Source: CAZAMB01 sp964486335
GTDB lineage: Bacteria > Planctomycetota > Phycisphaerae > UBA1845
Reading direction: 5' to 3'
Assembly (NCBI GenBank): GCA_964486335.1
Contig: CAZAMB010000008.1
Location: 158,703 to 222,702 of the forward strand
DNA: 64,000 nucleotides
Every line of letters starts with the position of its first letter. The stretch's first letter is position 1. Under the pieces are notes generated by a model. That model searched no databases and had not been told where the DNA came from. It saw nothing but the letters and a program-made list of their open reading frames with translations. Both the position numbers and the translations under genes were made by a program. Shown here piece after piece: positions 1-9,316 of this stretch.

Positions 1-740
1 CGATGCCGACATTGCCGCCGTTGTTGTTGAAAATGTGCGTTCCGCTGGCAGACCAGAAACCACCGGCGCCGACCCCGGCCGCGGTAGTCTGAAGTGAGCC
101 GTCGGGAAACATGATTCCGTCGACGCCCGCCGCTCCGCCGACATGCAATCGCGCGCCAGGCGTGTCGGTTCCCAGGCCGAGGTAGCAGTTCGCGTCGTCG
201 AATCGAGCGCATTCCACGTTGGCGGGATTGACCTTAAAGATTAGTGGACTGTTGCTGCTGAAGGCGCTGGCGGTCATTTCACCGGTCGTGTGGATGTTGC
301 CCTCGACTTCAACGCCGGCCTCGGTCGTCGCCAGCCCAGGAACGCTCATGGCGAACGGCGCGGCCGTGATTCGCTTTCGAGGCGTCAGCGTCGTATAGGC
401 TCCGGCGTCACTCGGATCATGCGGCGAACGAATTTGAATCTCGAGCCACCTTCCACCCTGTTGAAACGCTCCAGCGCCGAAGTCAAGCTCAACCGTAAAG
501 AGCCCGTTTTGAACCGGAACGAAGGGTAAGCTCGCTCCGTCGAATACAAGCGGGCCTGCCAACGGCGATTCGGCGAACTCGTCGTTGAACAACAGGAACC
601 GCATGTCCGCCGATTCCGTCATGGGCGACCCGGCTCGCTTGAGTTGACCCTGATAGGTGAATGTCGAATCCTGACCGGACACAAAATGTGGCCATGCCCC
701 TATTACGGTCAACACAGAGAAAATTACAATCTTTCTCATG
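1..740 (-). CDS. Secreted VGIG-repeat protein, partial (3' end outside window)
   Basis: The reading frame opens with ATG at 740 behind GAGGAAGAACC, a good ribosome binding site, and stays open for 246 codons to the window edge, so the C-terminus is missing. The N-terminus is a typical Sec signal peptide (MRKIVIFSVLTVIGAWPHFV...) followed by STFTYQGQLKRAG. The visible part matches the N-terminal third of the next gene almost residue for residue, including the ARLHVGG and NVGI motifs that in phage tail-fibre-like proteins mark beta-helical stalk repeats. It lies 30 bases downstream of that paralogue on the same strand, so the two are probably co-transcribed tandem duplicates. The role is unknown; an extracellular fibrous or adhesive protein is an inference. 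Confidence 0.8.
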
Positions 741-770
741 GTTCTTCCTCAGTAAGAACTCGCTGGTTGA

Positions 771-2789
771 CTAATGAAGATTGACAAGCACCAGGACCAG
801 ACCACGTTCACCCTGCGGCAACGCTGTCATGGCTTTGCCGAGCAAAGCACCGTGAGAGCGATCGCGTTCGCCTGCTCTCATGGCGTAACCCGGAAAGTCG
901 GACGTTGTTAACAGGTCGCCGGGTTCGATCGCAGCGTGGTGCGCGTCGCAGCGAACCCATACCCGTCCGGACAATGCAATCGGGGGCGCGTCGTCGTGCC
1001 CTGGAAGATTTCCGAGAACCGCGCCGACCGGCAGGTCGCCGGCTCCGCTGACGACGCCCGCGACGCGCGTGCTATAGGCTTCCCGAGCCACGCGCAGCTT
1101 CCCGGGATTCTGCGGGTCGATCTCCATCACTGTGCCAGGTTCGACGTTTTCATCGGTGGAGGGGAACTTTTCCGCCAAGTCTGCGCCAAGGACTTCGAGG
1201 ACATTCGTCTTAAGTCGGCCATTGACGTAGGTGTACCCCCAATCGTTGGCGAAATTTATCACCAAGTGGGTGCCGTTATCGACCAGCGCTCGGCCCGGCG
1301 AGCCACGTCGGGTGGGGTGGCCCATCTTGAAATCCGCACATGAAAGCGATGCGGTGAAACCATCAATGAACATCGTAGGGATGCCAGTTGCGAACGCCCC
1401 CTCGGTGAAGAAGTTGAAGCTGCCGTTCGCATTCGCGATGCGGGCACGGGCGTTACCCGCGTTCGCGTCAGTCAATGTGAGGAACGGTTGGAATCCGGAG
1501 ATGCGCAGGCCGTCCTGCCCCACAATATCGAGCTTACTGGTCGGCGTTATCGTGCCGATGCCCACCCGGGAGGCGCCGGAGTCGGCAAGAAACGTAGCAA
1601 CATTACTCCCGTCGTTGGCTGTGATTTCAAATGCTTTTTGCCCGACGGTGGACAAGAGTTGGAGTCCCGCAGTGGGTCCCGTGCGGACCTGACGCAAGAT
1701 CCAGGGTCGCTCGGTGTCAAAACGGAGCAGCTCAGCGCCATCTCCAGCCGCGGCGATATTCAGTTTGGTGTTTGACGGGGTAGCGCCGGAACCGATGTTA
1801 ACGTTCCCGGCATCGTTGATGAACATATCGTACACGGCTGGACTGCCCGTGGTGCCGGGGTCGCTCGCCGTGTGGAAAAAGTAAAGGCCTGTGTTTGTTT
1901 GCCCGATCCCGAACCGCCGCCCCGCTGTGTTGCTTTTCCAGCCGATGGCTGCAGCGTTATCGAGCTCCAACGCCCCTCTCCAGGAATTGGAAGTCCACAA
2001 CGGCCCTCCGGCAATTGCCAATCGATGGCTGGGTGCAGAACTGCCGACACCGACGTTGCCCCCGGTGTAAAAGATGTTACCGCCGGCAACTTGCGACCAA
2101 ACGCTGTCGCCTCCGACGACATTTCCCGCGGCGGTCGTTTGAAGCGTACCATCTGGAAACATGATCCCGTCGACGCCCGCCGTTCCGCCGACATGCAATC
2201 GAGCGCCGGGCGCGTCGGTTCCCAATCCGAGGTAACAGTTCGCGTCGTCGAATCGGGCGCATTCCACGTTGGCGGGATTGACTTTGAAGATCAGCGGACT
2301 GTTACTGCTGAAAGCGCTGGCGGTCATCTCGCCGGTCGTGTGAATGTTGCCCTCGACCTCGACGCCGGCTTCGGTCGCTGCCAATCCGGGAACGCTCATG
2401 GCGAACGGCGCGGCTGTAATCCGCTGCCGAGGCGTTAGCGTCGTATAAGCTCCGGCGTCGCTGGGATCGTGCGGCGAACGAACCTGAATCTCGAGCCACC
2501 GTCCCCCCTGTTGAAACGCTCCGCCGCCGAAATCAAGTTCGACCGTAAAGAGGCCGTTTTGAACTAAAACCGGCGATGAGGTCGTCCCGTCGAACAAGAG
2601 CGGACCGGCGATCGGTGATTCGGCGGACTCGTCGTCGAACAACAGAAACCGCATGTCGGCCGATTCCGTCATGGGTGACCCAGCTCGCTTGAGTTGACCC
2701 TGATAGGTGAAGGTAGAGACTTGCCCTGAAACAGAGTGAACCGAGGCCCATAAACCAGCCACAGCACAACACATTACAATGTTTTTCAT
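771..2789 (-). CDS. Secreted tail-fibre-like VGIG-repeat protein
   Basis: The product has 672 residues and starts at an ATG preceded by ACGGAGGTCCGAT. It has a Sec signal peptide ending near VSGQ (residues 1-23), then a globular N-terminal domain (STFTYQGQLKRAG, about 25-135). A long middle region follows with repeated units of the type NVGVGSSAPSHRLAI and RVGIGTITPTSKLDI, the hallmark of tail-fibre and collar-like stalk repeats. The C-terminal 180 residues (from about DLAEKFPSTDE) look like a compact domain but lack an obvious S74 peptidase/chaperone signature. It sits immediately upstream of a close paralogue. A surface fibre or adhesin-like role is inferred from repeat type and the signal peptide only. 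Confidence 0.75.
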   Translation of the reverse strand: MKNIVMCCAVAGLWASVHSVSGQVSTFTYQGQLKRAGSPMTESADMRFLLFDDESAESPIAGPLLFDGTTSSPVLVQNGLFTVELDFGGGAFQQGGRWLEIQVRSPHDPSDAGAYTTLTPRQRITAAPFAMSVPGLAATEAGVEVEGNIHTTGEMTASAFSSNSPLIFKVNPANVECARFDDANCYLGLGTDAPGARLHVGGTAGVDGIMFPDGTLQTTAAGNVVGGDSVWSQVAGGNIFYTGGNVGVGSSAPSHRLAIAGGPLWTSNSWRGALELDNAAAIGWKSNTAGRRFGIGQTNTGLYFFHTASDPGTTGSPAVYDMFINDAGNVNIGSGATPSNTKLNIAAAGDGAELLRFDTERPWILRQVRTGPTAGLQLLSTVGQKAFEITANDGSNVATFLADSGASRVGIGTITPTSKLDIVGQDGLRISGFQPFLTLTDANAGNARARIANANGSFNFFTEGAFATGIPTMFIDGFTASLSCADFKMGHPTRRGSPGRALVDNGTHLVINFANDWGYTYVNGRLKTNVLEVLGADLAEKFPSTDENVEPGTVMEIDPQNPGKLRVAREAYSTRVAGVVSGAGDLPVGAVLGNLPGHDDAPPIALSGRVWVRCDAHHAAIEPGDLLTTSDFPGYAMRAGERDRSHGALLGKAMTALPQGERGLVLVLVNLH

Positions 2790-2923
2790 ATCGGACCTCC
2801 GTGTTTTTCCGCGGATCTCGCGACCGGTTGGGGAACCAAAGCCTGACCGGCTACAATGATTGAAATCGGCCTCGCTGACCGTAGATTGCTGGACGCGATC
2901 GTACGTACACGCTCAAGCCGACG

Positions 2924-3559
2924 ATGGACGGGGATTCCCGCCAAATCCGAGGGGATATTTTTTTGTCAGACATGGCTTCACAACAAGTGACTCAGCTTCT
3001 GAGGGTTGCCGCGGGAGGCGATCAACGCGCCGGAGATGATCTTCTTCGCCTGGTTTACGAGGAATTGCGTCGCTTGGCGGGAAGCTGGCTCGCGCGAACG
3101 CCGCCCGGTCAGACGTTGCAACCAACCGCTCTGGTTCACGAAGCATTCATCCGGCTTGTTGGCAAGGACCAGCAGTCCTGGGAGAACCGAGGCCACTTTT
3201 TCTTTGCCGCCAGCCGGGCGATGCGCGACATACTCGTTGAACGCGCGCGAGCAAAGGCAACGATCAAGCGCGGAGGAGGGAGGCGGCGAGTAAGTATTGA
3301 ACACCTGGAATCAGCCGCCGATGCCCCCGAGGAGGACATGCTTGCGCTCGATGTGGCGTTGCGCGCCTTTGAGTCGCATTTTCCCTGGGAGCATCGGATT
3401 GTGATGCTCCGGTTTTTCGCCGGATTAACCAACGAGGAGACCGCTCAGGCCGCGTCGGTTTCGTTGCGTACCGTCGAGCGTGATTGCCGATTTGCGCGTG
3501 CGTGGCTGCGGGACGCGCTCTCGGGAGAGGATTCCAGTGCTTGGGATCGATCGAAATGA
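2924..3559 (+). CDS. ECF-type RNA polymerase sigma factor (TIGR02999-like)
   Basis: The product (211 residues) is a two-domain sigma-70 family factor. Region 2 includes LVYEELRRLAGSWLAR and PTALVHEAFIRLVG, and region 4 includes MLRFFAGLTNEETAQAASVS followed by the helix-turn-helix RTVERDCRFARAWLR. This arrangement fits the ECF group that is abundant in Planctomycetes and usually paired with Ser/Thr kinases. The stop codon overlaps the start of the downstream kinase (ATGA), so the two proteins are translationally coupled. Such kinases are thought to control their partner sigma factor by phosphorylation; that is inference here. The start is uncertain: ATG 2924, a TTG at 2963 that has GAGGGG at good spacing, or ATG 2972 are all possible. 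Confidence 0.92.
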   Translation: MDGDSRQIRGDIFLSDMASQQVTQLLRVAAGGDQRAGDDLLRLVYEELRRLAGSWLARTPPGQTLQPTALVHEAFIRLVGKDQQSWENRGHFFFAASRAMRDILVERARAKATIKRGGGRRRVSIEHLESAADAPEEDMLALDVALRAFESHFPWEHRIVMLRFFAGLTNEETAQAASVSLRTVERDCRFARAWLRDALSGEDSSAWDRSK

Positions 3560-5895
3560 CATTCGATCGGGCGCAGTTGATCAAGCGTCTCTTTTTGGAG
3601 GCTGGGCAGAAACTCGGGAGCGATCGAGATCGTTTCCTTGAAGTACAATGCGGAAACGATCTCGAACTGCGCTCTCAGATCGAGCGATTGCTTGAGGCCG
3701 ACGATCCGGCTGCGTGTGGATTCCTGGGTTGCGCAACTCACGCCGTTCCCGACTCAGTCGTTTCGACGAAGCTGGGCCGATTTCAGATTCTGCGAAAAAT
3801 CGGCGAAGGCGGCATGGGCACGGTGTACGAGGCTGAACAGGATCAGCCGCGTCGCCGAGTCGCTCTAAAGGTGATGCGGGGTACGTCGCTGTCCAAGTCG
3901 CTCATTCGCCGCTTCGAACATGAGGTCCAAATCCTCGGTCAACTCAGGCACGCGGGCATCGCCCAGGTTTATGAGGCCGGAACGCACGACAATGGTTCGG
4001 AGGCAATTCCCTATTTTGCAATGGAATACGTTCACGGAACCCCGCTGCTGGAGTACGCCGCGCAGCGAAACCTCACGGCGCGGCAGCGGCTTGAGCTCAT
4101 TTCCAACATCTGCGATGCGGTCCAGCATGCCCATCAAAAGGGAATCATCCATCGTGATCTCAAGCCTGCCAACATTCTGGTTGAGGAGACGGAGGCGGGC
4201 ATTGGTCAACCCAAAGTTCTGGACTTCGGCGTGGCGAGGGCGACTCGTTCCGAGGTTCAACTCTTGTCCATGCATACCGAAATGGGCCAGCTGATGGGGA
4301 CAATTTCCTATATGAGTCCCGAACAAATCGCCGGTCACCCCGACGAACTCGACAGACGAACGGACGTTTATGCCCTGGGAGTCATGATGTTTGAATTGCT
4401 TGTCGGTCGCCCTCCTTACGACCTTCGCAACTGTTCGATTCCCGAGGCCGGTAACATCATTTGCGAGCAGGAACCGTCGAGCCTCGGTTCGATCGACTCG
4501 ATCTACCGGGGCGACATTGAGACCATCGTCGCCAAAGCGCTCGCGAAGGAACGAGACCGGCGGTATCGATCGGCTTCGGAACTTTCCGACGATATCCGTC
4601 GGGTTCTCGCCGATCAACCCATTTTTGCTCGTCCAGCCACGCGATGGTACCAATGGCGAAAATTCGCGAAGCGCAACAGAGGACTGGTCGGTGGAATTGC
4701 CGTTGCCTTCGTGGCACTTCTGGTCGGCATGATCGGAGTCACCATCGCGCTTGTCCGTGCCACGCACGCCCAGCATGCAGCTTTGCGATCCGCGGAAAAA
4801 GCCCATTCGGTGAGTCGGTTTCTTCAAGACATGTTGGCCGGAATGGATCCTCAGAACATCGGCCCGAACCCACTGACGGTTCGCGAGGTACTTGACCACG
4901 CGGCCGTCCGGCTCGAGACGGAGCTCAAAGACCAGCCTGAGGTGGCCGCGTCGATTCATCAGACGTTGGGCAAACACTACAACACATTGGGTTTATACGA
5001 TGATGCGGATCGCCATTTGCGAACGGCGGTTGAACTCCGAAAGTCGAGCACGACAGGAGAAGGCCGCGAGCTCGCCGATGCGATCTCATCGCTGACCACG
5101 AATCTTCAGGACAAACGGGACCTCGGAGAGGCCGAAATCTGGGCTCGGCAGGCGCTCGACATGCGTCGACGGCTCTTCGGCAGCGACAGCCTCGAGACGG
5201 CAGAAAGCTTGTATGATTTGGCATCCATACTCATCGAGTTGGGTCGCGCCGAGGAGGCGGAACCCCTCGTCCGTGAATCGCTCGACATCCGGAATCGATT
5301 GTCGGGGTCGGACGACGTTACCGTGGCTATCAGCACAGGGTTGCTGGGTTCGTGTCTGGTGTCCCTTGGAAAACTGACGGAGGCCGAAACGGCCGTGAGA
5401 AAAGCCGTTGCCATCGTGCGAGGACTCTCCGGTGACAATGAATTGGTTCTCGCTGGACGGTTGACGTTTCTTGCCAATGTCGTTCGCATGAGCGACAACA
5501 TCATGGAAGAGGAGGCGGCACTACGGGAAGCCATCGGCATACGTTCCCGTCGACTCGGACGGGATCATCCTTCCCTTGCGTGGAACTTTTTTTGCCTGGC
5601 GCAAAATCGCCTGAAGTTGAACGAGTTCAACGAGGCGGAGACATTGTGTCGCCAAGCTCTCGAAATCTATTTGATGAAGCGTGGAAGTGATCACACCGAC
5701 GTCGCCGATTGTTACCAGCTCATGGGCCAGATCTACAGCGACCAGCGCCGATTTTCCGAAGCGGAGATGTGGTGGAAGGCATGCCTGGACCTGCGACGCC
5801 GACTGCTGCGATCCGATCACCCCGACGTCACGGTCGCGGAAGTTCATTTGAGAGGATGCCAAGCGGCGCTACAGGAAGCTTCGCAGGTCGAGTAG
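3556..5895 (+). CDS. Membrane Ser/Thr protein kinase with TPR repeats
   Basis: A Hanks-type kinase of 779 residues from ATG 3556, which overlaps the sigma factor stop; the frame is open 24 codons further upstream but that part lies inside the sigma gene. The kinase domain begins near residue 73 (LGRFQILRKIGEGGMGTVY, glycine-rich loop), with the VAI/ALK lysine in RRRVALKVMR, catalytic HRDLKPAN near 199-206 and DFGVAR near 223, so it looks active. One transmembrane helix lies around 378-403 (GIAVAFVALLVGMIGVTIAL). The C-terminal half is a series of TPR repeats of the kinesin-light-chain type (for example LGLYDDADRHLRTAVELRK). Cytoplasmic kinase with an extracytoplasmic TPR sensor is the usual topology. 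It probably regulates the upstream ECF sigma factor. Confidence 0.93.
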   Translation: MTFDRAQLIKRLFLEAGQKLGSDRDRFLEVQCGNDLELRSQIERLLEADDPAACGFLGCATHAVPDSVVSTKLGRFQILRKIGEGGMGTVYEAEQDQPRRRVALKVMRGTSLSKSLIRRFEHEVQILGQLRHAGIAQVYEAGTHDNGSEAIPYFAMEYVHGTPLLEYAAQRNLTARQRLELISNICDAVQHAHQKGIIHRDLKPANILVEETEAGIGQPKVLDFGVARATRSEVQLLSMHTEMGQLMGTISYMSPEQIAGHPDELDRRTDVYALGVMMFELLVGRPPYDLRNCSIPEAGNIICEQEPSSLGSIDSIYRGDIETIVAKALAKERDRRYRSASELSDDIRRVLADQPIFARPATRWYQWRKFAKRNRGLVGGIAVAFVALLVGMIGVTIALVRATHAQHAALRSAEKAHSVSRFLQDMLAGMDPQNIGPNPLTVREVLDHAAVRLETELKDQPEVAASIHQTLGKHYNTLGLYDDADRHLRTAVELRKSSTTGEGRELADAISSLTTNLQDKRDLGEAEIWARQALDMRRRLFGSDSLETAESLYDLASILIELGRAEEAEPLVRESLDIRNRLSGSDDVTVAISTGLLGSCLVSLGKLTEAETAVRKAVAIVRGLSGDNELVLAGRLTFLANVVRMSDNIMEEEAALREAIGIRSRRLGRDHPSLAWNFFCLAQNRLKLNEFNEAETLCRQALEIYLMKRGSDHTDVADCYQLMGQIYSDQRRFSEAEMWWKACLDLRRRLLRSDHPDVTVAEVHLRGCQAALQEASQVE

Positions 5896-6261
5896 GGCAT
5901 CAGGGACTCAGGCTCACGGTTGCTCTTGCGCTCGCAGTACTGGTTTGAACGGCGTTTACACAATCTTGCGTGCGGTAGTTCTAGGAAGGTGTGGTCCGGT
6001 CGGGCGAGCGGAACCCAGTAATATAACCCGCGGGTCGTTCGGAGCGAGAGACTCCGAAACTCTTAGGGGAACGCGCGTGCTGTTGTAGAAAGGGTGGTCG
6101 GGGAGGCGTCGCGCGACGGCGTCTCTCGATCGGCCACGGCGATGTAGAGGGTCGCTAAGCCCTTGCGAGAACGGGCGTTAGAACGCGAAACGCCGAGGCG
6201 TCTCGGCCTCGGCGCTGGTGGTTAACTCCCGAGTCGCCGCGTTTCGCGGCGTTGCGTTCAC
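5896..6261. other. Intergenic region without a recognisable gene
   Basis: This 366-base stretch lies between the kinase stop and the tRNA 3' end. I see no convincing coding frame and no RNA family I recognise. It contains a perfect 7-bp hairpin (6235-6241 with 6245-6251, CGCCGCG-TTT-CGCGGCG) just downstream of the tRNA on the minus strand, and a second GC-rich stem (CGCCGAG/CTCGGCG) near 6190-6215. Neither is followed by a T-tract, so they are weak terminator candidates. Confidence 0.5.
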
Positions 6262-6334
6262 TAGCGGGGGCTGGACTCGAACCAGCGACCTCCGGGTTAT
6301 GAGCCCGACGAGCTGCCAACTGCTCTACCCCGCA
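6262..6334 (-). tRNA. Initiator tRNA-fMet (CAT)
   Basis: On the minus strand the cloverleaf is complete: acceptor TGCGGGG pairing with CCCCGCT, D-arm GAGC/GCTC, anticodon loop CTCATAA with anticodon CAT, and T-arm GCTGG-TTCGAGT-CCAGC. Two features identify it as the initiator rather than elongator tRNA-Met: the mismatch at position 1:72 (T:T) and the run of three G:C pairs GGG/CCC at the base of the anticodon stem. The discriminator base is A at 6262. The 3' CCA is not encoded. Confidence 0.95.
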
Positions 6335-6434
6335 ATCTATGGTTCGCAACCTAATCGCCTCGCCCGTGCGTGTCAACGCGCATACCTCGCCGGCCGCTTT
6401 TGACGGCGCGGAGTTTTGCCCTCACGATGCGGAC

Positions 6435-7730
6435 ATGAACGTATTGGTCATCGGTTCCGGCGGCCGTGAGCACGCACTGGCGTTCGCGCTGGCACGGTCT
6501 CGCCAAGTCGAAAAGGTCTATTGTGCTCCCGGCAATCCCGGAACGGCGAATGTCGGACATAACGTATCGATCGCCATCGACGATGTGTACGGGCTGATCG
6601 GTTTCGCGCGCGATCAAAACATCGGCTTGACGGTCGTCGGTCCTGAGATGCCCCTTTGCAACGGCATCGTCGATCACTTTCAGAAAGCGGGCTTGCGCAT
6701 CTTCGGTCCAACGCGAGCGGCCGCGCGCATCGAAGGCGACAAGGCCTACGCCAAGCAACTGATGAAGCGGGCCAGCATTCCTACGGCCGAAGCAAGAATC
6801 TTCACGCGATATGCCGACGCGAAAACTTATGTCGCGTCGCGCGACACGGGCGTCGTGGTCAAGGCGTCCGGCCTGGCCGCCGGCAAGGGTGTCGTCGTCT
6901 GCCCGGATCCAGCCGATGGACTGCTGGCACTGGAACGCATGATGGTTGATCTCGAATTCGGCGACGCCGGCAAAACGGTCGTCGTTGAGGAATTGCTCAA
7001 GGGTCAAGAGCTGTCAATTCACGCGCTGGTGGATGACCGTACCATCTATGTCCTCGAGAGTGCTCAAGACCACAAAGCCGTCGGCGACGGCGATACCGGC
7101 CCAAATACCGGGGGCATGGGTGCCTACAGCCCCGCTCCGATTGCAACCCAAGGACTCTTGGAAACCGTCGAACGCGACGTCCTCGTTCCGATCGTCGACG
7201 CACTTCGGCAAGACGGTGCGCCGTTCCAGGGAGTATTGTATGCGGGGTTGATGCTAACCGCCGGTGGTCCCAAGGTGCTCGAGTTCAACTGCCGATTTGG
7301 CGATCCCGAGACCCAGGTGATCCTACCTCGGCTGGACTGCGACCTGTTGGAGGTTCTTGACGCGGTTGTCGACGGACGGCTGGAGGAAATTGAAATCCGC
7401 TGGAAGCCGAAAGCCGCCGTTTGTGTGGTCATGGCGGCACGAGGTTATCCCGCTCAATATGAAAGCGGGATTGTCATTGAGGGAATCGATGCGGCTGCCA
7501 GTCTCGCGGACGTTCACGTGTCCCATGCGGGAACCAAAAAGATCGAGCATCTGACGGTCACTGGCGGCGGACGAGTCCTGAGTGTGACGGGACTTGGTGA
7601 CGATTTGGCAGCCGCCCGTCGCCGCGCTTACGAGGGCGTCGAGCTCATACACTTCGAAGGCGCTCATTACCGGCGTGACATCGCCGACAAAGGTGTTCGA
7701 GCGCTGGCGAGTAGTCCGCCATTAGGCTGA
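6435..7730 (+). CDS. purD: Phosphoribosylamine--glycine ligase (GAR synthetase)
   Basis: A 431-residue ATP-grasp enzyme that joins glycine to 5-phosphoribosylamine, the second step of de novo purine synthesis. The N-terminal Rossmann motif MNVLVIGSGGREHALAFAL fixes the start at ATG 6435; the frame is open further upstream but overlaps the tRNA flank. Diagnostic family segments are GPEMPLCNGIVDHF, VVKASGLAAGKGVVVC (ATP binding), GPNTGGMGAYSPAP and LEFNCRFGDPETQ (metal ligands). Length is normal for the family. No other purine genes adjoin it, so it appears monocistronic. Confidence 0.97.
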   Translation: MNVLVIGSGGREHALAFALARSRQVEKVYCAPGNPGTANVGHNVSIAIDDVYGLIGFARDQNIGLTVVGPEMPLCNGIVDHFQKAGLRIFGPTRAAARIEGDKAYAKQLMKRASIPTAEARIFTRYADAKTYVASRDTGVVVKASGLAAGKGVVVCPDPADGLLALERMMVDLEFGDAGKTVVVEELLKGQELSIHALVDDRTIYVLESAQDHKAVGDGDTGPNTGGMGAYSPAPIATQGLLETVERDVLVPIVDALRQDGAPFQGVLYAGLMLTAGGPKVLEFNCRFGDPETQVILPRLDCDLLEVLDAVVDGRLEEIEIRWKPKAAVCVVMAARGYPAQYESGIVIEGIDAAASLADVHVSHAGTKKIEHLTVTGGGRVLSVTGLGDDLAAARRRAYEGVELIHFEGAHYRRDIADKGVRALASSPPLG

Positions 7731-7872
7731 GGGTCAGGCGGACAGTCGTCCAACGGGAATCGATTCCACCCTATCGTCCTCAGAAAAGGCAATCCACATA
7801 CTCTGTGAGTTGAGAATGGTCAGGCGAAACCCGAGATTCAGTTGGAATAGTCGAAAATCGGAAGACCTCAAT

Positions 7873-9033
7873 TCAGCTCTTGACCCGACGTCTAAACCTC
7901 ACAATCGGCGGAGGTGTCCAGCCCTTCGGACTCCGACACCGCGAAACAACCGATAGCGGCATGAACAGCACAAGCAGAGCCTCTCCTCCGACCACGCCGC
8001 ACGGCAACCTTCGCCGCACGAAGGCAGGCGATTCTAAATCCGGCTGGCTCACCATGGCACGACTCGCAATCGCTTCGTTGATGGCCCGTTCAACGGGCTC
8101 ACCCTTCGCCCCCGGAATTCCCGCTTCGATGAACTCCGCCAATTCGGCAAATGGACGCCCCATGACCACGGCTGCGCCGACGCCGTCGGGCGTGCCGCGA
8201 ATCCTCGCTTCCAATCGCGCGATCACGCCGATCGCCTCATCCGCCATCGCGGAATAACGATACGAAAACCGTTGCTCCGGGACCGCGAAGATCATCAGGA
8301 TTCCCTGTTCGCTAACCTCCCGCAAGGCGTCAACCGAGATTTGGTCCACGCCTCGTTCGGCCAACTCGGCCACTTCAATCTCATCAAACTGTATGGACCC
8401 CGAGGTCGTTGTCTCAACAACCCGCCCCACTCCCCGCAGATTCACGCCTGTTTGAAAGAGCGGGTTTTGGATTCCATCGCGCGCCACCTCGAAGTGGACT
8501 TCACATTCCAAGCCAGCCAGGTCCGCATCGCCACGAGTCGCCCAGACAACGATCGCCCCGCTGAGGAAGACACTACTTTCAAACTCGCGCGCGCCGGTTG
8601 CCTCGAAGGAAACCTCCGACCGCGAGAACCTCAGCGTTCTGGCCTCTTCAACGGCCGCTGTTACTCGATAGGAAACCGACTCGTCGTTCGAATAACAGGC
8701 TGCCTCCACCGTGAGTTCTTCCGGATTGGGCTGGTCGAGGCGCGTCGGATCGGCGAAGCCGCCCAAACCAAACCCGCGTGCCACAGGTTGACCCGAAAGA
8801 TCAGTGGAGACAATGTCCGACAGGGCACTCATTGGGATGTTGCCTCCGTCGACATCTCGCGACTCCGAGTCCTCGCTGAACGACGCCGGCTCGGAATCGA
8901 TCAGCTCCTGAACCGTCGTCGAGACCCTCGCGTCCAGCGATACGATTTCCGCCGCGCCGCGCGAGACCATGACGCCGACGACAATCACGGACGCCGTCCA
9001 AAACGGTTTACCACACAAACTGCGAATGCTCAT
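7873..9033 (-). CDS. Hypothetical secreted protein with C-terminal hydrophobic/basic tail
   Basis: I chose ATG 9033 (MSIRSLCGKPFWTAS) because it begins a clear signal peptide (WTASVIVVGVMVSRGAAEI) and has GAGG upstream; the frame extends further 5' without a better site. The mature part, about 360 residues, is rich in acidic and beta-prone sequence and resembles no family I can name. It holds paired beta segments such as VSYRVTAAVEEARTLRFS. The C-terminus has a cysteine-glycine motif, a short hydrophobic segment (EALLVLFMPLSVV) and a strongly basic end (RFRRRVKS), a layout reminiscent of PEP-CTERM/MYXO-CTERM type sorting tails, but the key motif is not clear. Likely exported, function unknown. 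Confidence 0.65.
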   Translation of the reverse strand: MSIRSLCGKPFWTASVIVVGVMVSRGAAEIVSLDARVSTTVQELIDSEPASFSEDSESRDVDGGNIPMSALSDIVSTDLSGQPVARGFGLGGFADPTRLDQPNPEELTVEAACYSNDESVSYRVTAAVEEARTLRFSRSEVSFEATGAREFESSVFLSGAIVVWATRGDADLAGLECEVHFEVARDGIQNPLFQTGVNLRGVGRVVETTTSGSIQFDEIEVAELAERGVDQISVDALREVSEQGILMIFAVPEQRFSYRYSAMADEAIGVIARLEARIRGTPDGVGAAVVMGRPFAELAEFIEAGIPGAKGEPVERAINEAIASRAMVSQPDLESPAFVRRRLPCGVVGGEALLVLFMPLSVVSRCRSPKGWTPPPIVRFRRRVKS

Positions 9034-9098
9034 GATGAGTCCCTCATGCGCGCGGCGAATTCTAAGTAGGAATGCAGAGGGAACGAACCATGGCGAAC

Positions 9099-9116
9099 CG
9101 CGGGCTTCAGCCCGCG
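9099..9116. repeat. REP-like hairpin, TTCA loop
   Basis: Perfect inverted repeat CGCGGGC-TTCA-GCCCGCG in the 283-base spacer between the secreted protein gene and folK. A second hairpin with the same frame, flanks and loop but a different stem pair set lies at 15549-15566, so this is a repeated extragenic element rather than a one-off stem. The rest of the spacer (9034-9316) holds the promoter side of the upstream gene and nothing else that I recognise. Confidence 0.7.
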
Positions 9117-9316
9117 CGGACCCGGCGCACAAGTCAACCGACGGATTTCATGGTTCGGCCCGTACCGATTGGGTAAGTCATTCTGCGTTCCTACCTGGCT
9201 GCGCGATCGACTTCAAATCGCCTCGGGGGAGATGTCGCATTCTATCTTCCGGCAACTGAAAAATCGAGCCGTCTCTCGGAGAATGAACAAGGATTCACGA
9301 AAACGATGACCTGAAT

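Noticed and set aside
6235..6251. Terminator for tRNA-fMet
   Set aside because: Perfect stem but no T-tract on the minus strand; kept only as a hairpin inside the intergenic entry.
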